A stretch of DNA of 64,000 nucleotides, taken from assembly GCA_964035575.1 (NCBI GenBank), contig OZ037843.1, forward strand, positions 372,001 to 436,000, read 5' to 3'. The DNA comes from Rhynchopus sp. YZ270_cl-10 (taxonomy: Eukaryota > Euglenozoa > Diplonemea > Diplonemida > Diplonemidae). The notes beneath the pieces are model-generated. The model was not told the origin of the DNA. It saw only the letters and a list, made by a program, of their open reading frames with translations, and did not search any database. Below are positions 41,072-50,346 of the stretch, one piece after another; within the stretch, counting starts at the first letter, position 1, and the number at the start of each line of letters is the position of its first letter. The position numbers and the translations under genes are program-made.

Positions 41072-41910
41072 TGTTCTGTGTACAGAAAGGGGAGAGAGTA
41101 TCTGAGGATGTGTGGTGTGGTGGATACCTTGTGAGGGTAACTCTTGTGCAGAACATAGCTATTGTGTGGTGTGGGGCGGGGGTAGCAGGTCCTACCCCAT
41201 AGAAAAATTTATCCATTTTTTTTTCTTTAAATTTTACTGTGAACTCTGTTCCAGGGTGTTTGCTTTGTTGTTGTTTTGTTTTGTCCCGATATAGACCAGT
41301 GCATAACACCTTGTTGCCTTCTCTGACTCCATGAATGGAACGGGATTCCAGAATACCGGGGCGGCTGCCCTGCTTACCGGTGCGTTGCTGGCTTGTGACG
41401 CAAATAAAAATAAAGGTAAAAATAAAATCAATCTGGGGGCTTATGCGTTGAGCGCATCTGACTCAAAACGCACGTCGTTAAACAGCAGGGTGGGTCTGCG
41501 GGGAGCTCCACCAGCTGGGACGCATCGGTCGGGTCTAACACCGCCGGTCGGTCGACGTATACTTCCTAACCGGTGCGTTGCTGGCTTCGTAAAAGTGGAA
41601 AAAAAAATTGACATTCGAGAATAGAGGGTCATATGCAGCGACGGCCCTGTAGGTCGCGTGCACTCTGTATTCGGCAGGGTGTTAAGCCACGTCAGGGCCG
41701 TCGCTGCATGGGGTCCGCGGGGATGCGGAACCTATATTTTTTTTCTCTAGTTCACGTAGGAAACTTCAAATCAGACGCGGCACCGTGGGTGGGTGCCTGC
41801 GTGTCTGGGGCTGGTTTTTTTCACGTACACGTACACAGTACACTTCTTTGTACGTGTTGTCGCGTCATCGGAGTGTTCTGAACCGCCCAGAGAGAGAGGT
41901 CTGGCCACTC
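41072..41910. repeat. Upstream spacer of gene B, duplicated at 52,963-53,826
   Basis: Nearly identical to the spacer upstream of gene C. It contains ACCGGTGCGTTGCTGGCTT twice as a direct repeat (41,378 and 41,570) around a ~170-bp segment. It also holds a perfect 17-bp inverted repeat, ATGCAGCGACGGCCCTG, at 41,633-41,649 and 41,693-41,709. An open frame of 97 codons (41,331-41,624) is shared by both copies but has no recognisable features. Confidence 0.8.
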
Positions 41911-41970
41911 AGACTTTTATATAGGGGGTCAGAACTGAGGGCAATCCTCAGTTATTGGAAAAAAAAAAAA

Positions 41971-44205
41971 GAGAAAAGTTCGATTTCGGCCTCGAAAATA
42001 CCCGTGACACCGATTTGTCACGGTACTTTGTCACGGAATTTTTTTGAAAGATTCGATTTCGTGACAAAAAAAAATCGATTTCGTGACAAGCCGATTTTTT
42101 CATTGACACACAAAATTCAATTTAGTGACAAATGACTTTTTTCATTGACAAAAAAAAATTCGATTTCGTGACAAATCCATTTTTTCATTGACAAAAAAAT
42201 GTCATTGAAAAAAATGGAATTTGTCAAGGAAAAAGTCGTGACAGCCAACCCGCCAGTCACTGAAAAGTGACCAGACAGCCACTTGACAAACACAAAAGAG
42301 GCCATTCTTGAGCTGTCTAGAAACCGAAGGGCAGAGACTGAAGACACAAGGTATGATAACTTTATGATTATGCAAGACTTAGTATATCGCGAACACGGTC
42401 AGGCTTGCACGCCTCTGGCCAGAGGCCAGCCCCACTAAATGATATGCAGCAGACACTCATTGCAGATTTCATTTTCATTCGGTAAAAAATTAATGGGTGC
42501 GCACGTTTCTATACCTAATACCCCAACCCTCACCCATACATTCCATTACACACACCAAAACAGATCGAATCCACCAGCGCATGCGACGGAAGCAGATTCA
42601 GATTGTGGTTTGATAAGCAGAGTTCGGTTATTATGGTGGTGGAAAGGGGGGTGGGAACACTTTGTCAGTCACTGCTATAGCCATTAACCAGGGAGCATAG
42701 CTAGTGCAAGAAATTCGACTTTGGAAACCTTCCGGAAAGTCTGTCCTCTGCTTCCGGAGGACTAGACACAAGAAAATATTGTTTGTTCCCCCAGAAAACC
42801 AGTGCACAATTCACACTCCTTGTGGGTGGTCTTGTTGCCTTTTCGTCATAGTAATTTTGGCCCAGGCATGTTCTTGAAGCATGACAATTTAGTGTGTATG
42901 GGGCAGGGTGTTGTTTTGTTCTGAATTCTCTTTGTTATAACATCTAAGTCAATCGCGGGTGGTGGTTTGTGTAGCGTGAGGCACTCTTTTTAACAAACTT
43001 CCTGCAGTTGCTATGCACTGTTATTTCTTCGGATTTATCATCATACAGCGTAACATAGTGGATTCGCCTGGTCGACACAACCTTTGATAGATATGGGATA
43101 ACCAACCCCCTTCGACCCCTCGTGGGTTCACTGAACAAGCCCTAGTGGTAGTTAAACGCGATTGACATTTACATTCCTAGAGATGAAAGAACAAGATAAC
43201 ACTTCTGTACCCGCGCATCAAAATTGTGGAAAACTTTGCACCCCAAACACCCTCAACAACGCCCGCCAAAAGGCGCCCCTTGTTGCTGGGAGTTGGTTCT
43301 CATGTTTGATACACTGCACAGCAGGCATTCCTCTGAGTCCAACGCATGTTTGGCCTGTCTGCGGCGTTGTACTTAAGGTGCACGAAGACAGGGTCTGGTG
43401 GTAAATTTTGCGTAGTACTGCGACGTGGTACTACGTGGGTCTGGGAACCTGGTACCTGGGTACAGGATATTTGTTGTCAAAGACATCTTCCACCATGCAT
43501 TGAGGAGGGTAAGACAGTGTTCGCAGTTTCTACCTGATAGCATTACACATTTAACTTCTCCACGGGGGTCTTGGGCCGTTCATTCGGTTATACCTTGACT
43601 ACCGGAAGATATTCTTGAGGCCTTTTTGGTCTCTAGAATATCCGGTCTTCCCGAACGGAGGCACACTTTGTGTGTTACTACGACCTGGCAATTTCCAGCA
43701 GTAGGTTAAGTAATCTTTCTTGTAAATTGTTGGATCATTATCTCCTCAGTGCATGAATGCCCCACGTGACTGGACACTTTTGTGTTTGTCATGTGGAGCT
43801 GTGGTTGCTCTTTCACGACTTTTATCCTTGTATCCAGTGTACCCAGTACCCAGTGCCCTGTCACGACTTTTTCCGTGACAAAAAGTTTGGTTTCCTTGAC
43901 AAAATCCATTTCTGTCACGACTTTTTCCGTGACAAAAAGTTCGGTTTCCTTGACAAAATCCATTTTTTCATTGACATTTTTTTGTCACTGAATTTTTGGA
44001 TTTGTCACGAAATCGAATTTTTTTTTGTCAATGAAAAAATCGGTTTGTCACGAAATCGAATTTTGTGTGTCAATGAAAAAATTGGTTTGTCACGAAATCG
44101 ATTTTTTTTTGTCACGAAATCGAATCTTTCAAAAAAATTCCGTGACAAAATTCCGTGACAAATCGGTGTCACGGTAATTTTCGAGGCCGAAATCGAACTT
44201 TTCTC
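41971..44205. mobile_element. Inverted-repeat transposon, 2,235 bp, copy 2
   Basis: Same length and apparently the same sequence as 20,792-23,026. Also flanked by A runs (12 A left, 10 A right). The flanking unique sequences differ from those of copy 1, so this is transposition rather than segmental duplication. Confidence 0.88.
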
Positions 44206-44237
44206 AAAAAAAAAATTCCCCTTTTCGGACCTTACTA

Positions 44238-44935
44238 CAGGGTTTCCGCCAAGGGGGACCGGGGGGGACCATGGACCCCCCCAATATTTTCCCCAGAAAA
44301 ATCCGGATTTTTACAGGGGTTTGGGGGGGACCATGGTCCCCCCCAAGAAAAATGGGGTTTTGGAGGTTGTAGATGACCCCCCGTGGTCATGCGACCCCAC
44401 CGTGCAGAGCATTTGGCTCGCTGTGCCAGAAGAAGTGGAAGAAAAAGGGGGTGGTGCAAATCTTTTTTAAAAAGGGTAAAAGTAGCGTACCGTGCGCCTG
44501 CGGCGCTGTGTTGCTAGCTATGTGATATTGATATACTTCCATCGATACTTCCGTGCATTGCCCCTTTTTCTAAGGAGGCTTCGGTGCAAGCGACGGGTAG
44601 TTATTACATGTTCCCACTGCAGCACTGTAATGACTGTAGCACCATACAATAGAAAAAGCAAACACCATCACCCTCCACTCTCACAAGACCCCTTACCTTG
44701 TTAACTTCCACCCCCGACCTCCAAACGAACCACCTCTACCAGACAACACAGCTGTGAAGCTTGACATGGCTGCTATCAAACCTGGTGCACCATTCGCCTC
44801 TCTACTCTGTGGCCTGCAGGGAGGCGCGCGCGAAGCGCGCGACGACCGCTTTTGCGGGGAGAAAAAATTTTTTTGGGGGGTCTTTTTGATGGTCCCCCCC
44901 AATTCCTGAAACCCCAAATCCTGGCGGAAACCCTG
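44238..44935. mobile_element. Non-autonomous relative of the hAT element
   Basis: 698 bp, ends CAGGGTTTCCGCCA at both sides, with subterminal GGGGGACCAT like GGGGGACCAG of the autonomous copy. TACTA flanks both ends as a 5-bp target duplication. No transposase. The interior includes the GTACCGTGCGCCTGCGGCGC motif (44,490) and GCGCGCGAAGCGCGCG. It has inserted into the very end of the neighbouring TTACTACTGGGG element. Confidence 0.82.
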
Positions 44936-45391
44936 TACTACTGGGGGGGGTCGAATAAAGCACGTACGTGTTTTATTAGGCGTCCCTACACTTCAGATCC
45001 TGAGGTTTAAAAAAAAAAAAAAGTTCGAAAAGGCGAATAAAGCACGTACGTGCTTTATTCGCCTTTTTGAACTTTTTGGAAAGTTTTTCCAGTCACAATT
45101 TTTTTTCGATTTTTTTTTCGCCCAAGAGGTGATTTTGCTGCATTTCCGAGCCAATCCCGGCTTGTGGTGGGGGATATACGGAAAAATGGACAAAATTTCA
45201 GCGACTTAAATTTTCACAAAATACGAACTACCTTGTCACAACACAGGAAAAGTTCAAAAAGTCGAATAAAACACGTACGTGCTTTATTCGACGCAAAAAA
45301 AAGCAAAAAACCCATTTTTCAAATGCGTGCTTTATTCGACGTACGTGCTTTATTCGAATTACCTCGTTTATTCGGCCCCCCCCAGTAGTAA
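44936..45391. mobile_element. Element with TTACTACTGGGGGGGG ends and CGAATAAAGCACGTACG palindromes
   Basis: The right end (CGGCCCCCCCCAGTAGTAA) mirrors the left (TACTACTGGGGGGGGTCG), whose outermost bases lie on the other side of the hAT relative. The interior has four full or partial palindromes of the type CGAATAAAGCACGTACGTG. 45,140-45,245 resembles the satellite monomer. Non-coding. Confidence 0.65.
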
Positions 45392-46561
45392 AAAAAAAAT
45401 TTTTTTTTTTGGCGTTTTACTGGCTTAGAACACGACTCGTGACCAGCGGTGAAAATCTTGGGCAGTAAGCCCGGGAAAACCCGGGCTTAATTAATTTTGC
45501 GCAGAGCAAGCCCGGCTTCAGCCTGGGTTTTCCCCGGGTTTTAACTTTTCTGGGGTGGCCACACCCCCGTCACAGCCAGAACGCGACTCAATTGGTCAAA
45601 CGCCGAAGGAAAAGGAAGCATGCATCATGGCGAAATTATAAAAGTAGCGTACCGTGCGCCTGCGGCGCAAGATTGCAACCCACCCTTCCCTGACATAGTT
45701 TGGCTGTAAAAATGTGCGATTATGAGCGCAATTTTTTGAAATATTGCGTACCGTGGCTTCGCTAGGAACCTTTGGGTGCCGTGACCGCCCTTTCTTTGTT
45801 ATAAATGTACTGGCTACTTACAATTCGTGCACCAGGCGCACAACAGGAAAAAAAACACAAAATGCCAAAGAAATACGTACCGACCACAGCCCGGGCAAAT
45901 GTCCCTCACCAGTATGGGGGTGACAACCCGAACGACTACCCGCACTCGCAAGGTGAGGGAAGCTCTGCCTAGTCATCCCGCATACCACACGGAGTATGAC
46001 AGGTGGAAAACAGAGTCTCTGGATCAGTTGGACGAGAAGTTCCGCTGTGAAGGACAAGGTACTGATATTGTTAACAACATCAAAGACTTCCTCATGTTGC
46101 AGGGGAAGTCAAGGGGTTCAAGGCACACCACAACTGGCCCCAGCCGAAAAAACAACTTTGATTTTGGGTGGGTGGGTGAGAAAAAATGAATCCTCAGTTT
46201 TTGCCCCTGTTTGTCCAGGAAAAATTTCCTATATAAAACCCTGTGGCCACTCCAAAAAAAAAAAAAACCCCCACCTGTTTTACGAGAACACGGTCCTGTG
46301 CTTTCCACTTATAGCCTTGACCACACTCTGACGCAGGGATAATGCCTGACCAAACCTATCTCACCCGGGCCTAATTACCCTGGGCATCCAATGATCCCCG
46401 TTCGTTACCTGACGAGTGGAGGCGGGAGTAGGACGTAGTAGCGGTATCCACGAAACGAGAGATAGGCGAGGAAAGGCAGCGTGGAGTTCACACGAGAAAA
46501 AAGCGAGGTGTCTACACGTCATCAATTTATCAATTTATCAAAAAAAAAAAAAAAAAAAAAA
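45392..46561. other. Repeat-rich region without a supported gene
   Basis: AAGCCCGGGAAAACCCGGGC is a near-perfect palindrome at 45,467. 45,575-45,815 is an inverted relative of 54,310-54,660 (shared GCGACTCAATTGGTCAAACG, GTACCGTGCGCCTGCGGCGC and GCGTACCGTGGCTTCG). A 120-codon frame at 45,827-46,189 contains ESLDQLDEKFRCEGQGTDI, which faintly recalls the helical part of hAT transposases, but is too short to assign. Confidence 0.45.
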
Positions 46562-47118
46562 AAATAACTATTTATTCACCTCCTTTTAGCGGGGTTTTAT
46601 TTTGCGATAACTTCACGCATTTTTTTCCCAGGCGAGGGCTACTTAATTTGCCGAGCGAAGCGAGGCAAATTGAGTGCACGAGCCTGGGAAAAAAATAAGT
46701 GAAGTATCGCAAAATAATCCGCTAAAAGGAGGTGAATACGTAATTTTATTTCACGGGAAATAAAGTATACGAAAGGATTTGGCACTTTTAGCGGGACTTA
46801 TTTATTGTGCAATAACTAACGAGTATGTGTCCTCACAGGAAGCTCTCAGGGAAAAAAAAAAAAAAAGAGCGTGAAAAAAAAAAAAAAAAAAAAGCTCTCA
46901 TTACCCTCCCGCCAGCGCTACCGGGTCCCGCGGACCCCTAGATAGGCCCGCTGAGGGGCTGGCGGGATTGAGGAGGCTGGAGGGAGGCTAAAAAAGGCTG
47001 GACGGTCCCTCCAGCCCTACTACCTACATGTACCAAAATTTGGCGTGAAATTATCATTAAATAAAATCCCGCTAAAAGTGCCAAATCCTTCGTATACTTT
47101 ATTTCCCAGGGGAATAAA
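46562..47118. mobile_element. Inner copy of the fold-back element
   Basis: Matches 14,885-15,440 almost base for base, differing mainly in A-run length and one T/G change. It starts at ATAACTATTTATTCACC after a long A run and ends at CCAGGGGAATAAAA followed by another A run. It lacks the outer arms of the copy at 14.7 kb, so the inner part may be the actual mobile unit. Confidence 0.75.
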
Positions 47119-47720
47119 AAAAAAAAAAAATTGAACGTATTGAAAAGACAATGAACACAAAACATGTGATGTAATGAATAGAGATGACGGGGGGGTGTCC
47201 TGTGAGCGGGGCCAAGTGCGCACCTCAAATGACAGCTCGCAGAACACAACAAGAGAAAGGTGATGTGGCAAAGAAAAAAAAATAAATTGTGCCGTGCGCC
47301 TGCATCAACATATTATCTCGCTGTGCAGCACCCCACCCTCAGAGTGAGAGGTGTGTGCACTGGCTACAGTAAGACGTCTTGTTCCAGGGAGTAGTGACTG
47401 TAAAGCCACTTCACACAAACAACACAAAAAATATCGCAATTAAAATAGATGCTACCTGTGGCAGAGACTGGCAGACTTTTCAACTCTTTGAAAATGAATT
47501 GGACTCTGTCAGACTTTTTTTTCTCGCCAAACTTACTATTTATGAAGAAGACAACAAAACTCTTGACAGCAGGACACCCTGCAGAGCGTCACCATAGTGC
47601 CACAGCCGTGCGGAACTGTGGCTGCGGAAGGCTCTCCAGGAGTGACACTGCGTCACTCACACTACCCTGCAGGGCGCACAACGTTTTCTACCCATTTTCT
47701 ACAGAATAATAATTACTCGC
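47119..47720. repeat. Spacer shared with 53,850-55,265; empty site for the MITE at 54,022
   Basis: Runs without interruption through AATTGTGCCGTGCGCCTGC at about 47,288, where the paralogous copy carries the 821-bp CAGGG-ended element. The right half is the shared 3' flank block of the receptor unit (GACTGTAAAGCCACTTC at 47,396). Confidence 0.8.
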
Positions 47721-48110
47721 TCCTGCGCACTATTTTGTGCATTTACATTACTTGATGCAAGATGGAAGAGGCTCATACAAGGCTGGATCCTCTAACACTA
47801 GAGAGATCCCATCGAGATCCCAAAATCATACACAGGTCTCCTTCATCCACAGACCACAGCTCTATTTTAAGTACAACTATGGGATGACCAATGGCCTTTT
47901 GTATACATACCCGAGGTATGACTCATCTTCTGCGAAGCCTCTTTTTAGGAGGTAGTTTACTGTAAGCAGCAACCATGATATTTTTCCACTAAAAATATCT
48001 TGCGGCCTCGTTGCATTGTATGTAATACGTAATTGTACGCTGTCCGAAAATTGTTTTCACATTGCGCGCTTGGAACAGGATTTTGTGAAGAGTCATAATA
48101 CCCTCATAGC
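47721..48110 (-). repeat. Partial inverted copy of the element at 55,266-56,717
   Basis: 47,758-48,000 is the reverse complement of about 55,700-56,310 with R350 missing, so it preserves the R350 empty site (TGATATTTTTCCACTAAAAA). It ends with CGGCCTCGTTGCATTGTAT at 48,003, the TIR of that element. It carries a short frame ending KPLFRR, shared with 56,110-56,499. Confidence 0.6.
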
Positions 48111-48830
48111 AGTGGTCGCGCTAATTATGGGAAAAAATGGGGAAAAAATGGATTTCGGGTACGGAAAAACGTTCCTTGAAAAGGTTAGCTGGGGAGGCCC
48201 GGAAACCCCGTGTTGTGGCATTTCCGGGCCAATCCCGGCTTGTGGTGGGGTATATACGGAAAAATGGACAAAATTTTAGTGACTTAAATTTTCGCAAAAT
48301 ATGAACCCATACTCGTAAACAAGGGTCATTTTCAGGAAAATTCGGAAAATTCCGAGATTTGGAAGCAATTTTTCTCCTGAAAATCAGTGGGTTTTCAGCC
48401 CCAAAACATACCGCGATTGGGATTTCCGGAATCTGTCCGCACTGTGGTGGGGTCACTTTGCCGAAATGGCCAATTTTTTGGTTTTGGTCAAAATCCATGT
48501 GGGTAAAGAGGGCCAATGTAAATCCCACAACCAGATTTTCTCTCCCTGATCCTGACGTCTTGCAACATGAAAATGCGCGAAAACACCGGCATTTGCATTT
48601 CCGGAATTCGTCCGTTCTGTGGTGGGGTCAATTTGCCGAAATGGACAAGTTCTTGGTTTTGGTCAAAACCCGTCAGTGTAAGGTAAAGGGGGCAAGTGTT
48701 TGCCTGTAGAAACTGGTAGGAACAGGCAGCGCCGCAGGCGCACGGTAACCAACTTTTTTTTTTTTTTCCTTTTCTTTTTTCTCCTCTTTCTTTTGACTTT
48801 CCGAGCCAATTGCGTTCCACGGCGGGGTCA
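48111..48830. repeat. Diverged relatives of the satellite monomer
   Basis: Three or four irregular units share CATTTCCG, TGTGGTGGGGTCA and GAAATGGACAA with the 9.98-12.25 kb satellite: at about 48,215-48,320, 48,410-48,510, 48,585-48,690 and 48,795-48,830. No gene. Similar single units lie near 45,140 and 55,440. Confidence 0.5.
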
Positions 48831-49020
48831 CATGTACATGCAAGTCCACTATGTGGTGGTCTTACTCAACAATATTAGAACTTCTGGTTTCTTAATGAAA
48901 TCCCCGTACTGCAAAAAAAAACGTTCCTACCAAAACCCCCAAAAATCCCGGGATGAGGGATGGACTTTAGCGCGAGCCCTGCCTCATAGTAAAAATAATG
49001 TTTTTTTTTTTCAAAAATAC

Positions 49021-49131
49021 AGTGGATAAACAAAGTTTATGCCTAAACTAAAGGCGGAATTGAAATCGATGGCGTAAATTACTTTAGGCGGAATTTTTCT
49101 TAGGCGGAACTTTGTTTAACCACTGCAAATG
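49021..49131. mobile_element. Short MITE with CAGTGGATAAACAAAG ends
   Basis: 111 bp with 20-25-bp imperfect inverted ends (GTGGATAAACAAAGTT against AACTTTGTTTAACCAC) and repeated TTAGGCGGAA inside. CAGTGG termini recall Tc1/mariner or pogo-type elements; the left flank has TA but the right does not. No coding capacity. Confidence 0.5.
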
Positions 49132-49132
49132 A

Positions 49133-49372
49133 GAAATGCTCGATTTCGACCTCGAAAATACCCGTGACACCCATTTGTCATGGTAATTTGTCAAAAAAAA
49201 ATTTCGAAAGATTCGATTTGTTGACAAACCGATTTTTTTCATTGACAAACAAAATTTAATTTGTTGACAAATGACTTTTTTCATTGCCAAAAAAAAAAAA
49301 AATTCGAATTATTGACAAATCCATTTCTTCATTGACAAAAAAATGTCAAGGAAAAAATGGCTGCTCCGCAAA
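49133..49372. mobile_element. Diverged end fragment of the 2,235-bp transposon family
   Basis: Matches the left TIR of the element at 20,792 (CTCGAAAATACCCGTGACAC, then GATTCGATTTG variants and TTTTTCATTGACA) with many differences. Only one end is present, so it is an old truncated copy. Confidence 0.7.
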
Positions 49373-49611
49373 AAAGGGTTCGTTCAGTGACTCTGTGTAA
49401 AAAGCTAGATTTTTACACCATGGGTTTCCGCGCTGTATGCTTTATTATCCCCCAGTAACGAAAAAATAAAATTTAAAAAATGAAAAAAGTCGAGCCTTGG
49501 GCTAAGTTGAACAACACCAAAAAAGTAACAAAATGCAAAAATGTTACAAAAAAAATAAAAATCGCCAATTTATTTGTAGCAAAAACACTATTTTTACTAT
49601 GAGGGCAGTAC

Positions 49612-50144
49612 TTTTATTTTTCCTTCCTTCAAAACTTCACACACAACGCTGTTGGTTCTTTGGTAGACTCACAAGGTGCCAGGTTCTATGATATGCACGG
49701 AACCACCCTGCACCTCTTTGTCATATTGTTTCCCGTGCAATATATGGAGAAACATTTCGTACTCGAAACTGGGGAAAGCTTTTTGATAAAAATTAGCGAA
49801 ATACAAAAACCAGCGCGTGTGGAAGAAAAAAGGAGAGGAAGATATTTTTTCTGATTCAAAGTGAAATTATTACGCATCCACTTGCCGTTTGGATAAGGAA
49901 AACAAAGATGAAAAAGGGGGTTTGGGGGGAAGAGTTTAATTCTTGAACGACAATTTTCCTGATGAAGATGTAGTGTGTGTGAGTGAGATGGGGAGCACGG
50001 GAGGGGAAAAAAGACGACTCGTGGATACTGAAAAATTTCCTTAGAAATGCATACATGTCTTATAAGTGTTTACGTTTTGGGTACGGGGCGGAGAATAAAA
50101 TCTGTTCGATAAAAGAAACATGAGCTTATTGCTGTATCCTGTTC
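49612..50144 (+). repeat. R350 repeat, copy 2, with a 202-bp insertion
   Basis: Follows copy 1 and copy 3 closely, except that 49,864-50,065 is inserted cleanly between CAAAGTG and GTGTTTACG. The insertion has no inverted ends and no match elsewhere in the window. It may be a separate mobile unit or captured DNA. Confidence 0.7.
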
Positions 50145-50346
50145 AGTCAATAAAACTACAAAAAGAAGAACAAATTCTGAGCCAGCTCATATACCCCCCA
50201 AAACAATACAACAACAAGATGTGCATCCGAGGTGTGCACTGGTGCACCGCTTCATACCGAAGGGGCAAGACGAAACACACACGACATAAAAAAAAGTTGA
50301 AATGAATGTGAAAACATTACGCTGCACAGAACAATAAAACACAAAC

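Noticed and set aside
41331-41624. 97-codon frame shared by the B and C upstream spacers
   Set aside because: The two spacers are nearly identical as DNA, so conservation of the frame carries no information; no recognisable features.
45827-46189. 120-codon frame with a faint hAT-like helical segment
   Set aside because: Too short and without zinc finger, catalytic or dimerisation motifs; kept only as a remark in the region entry.
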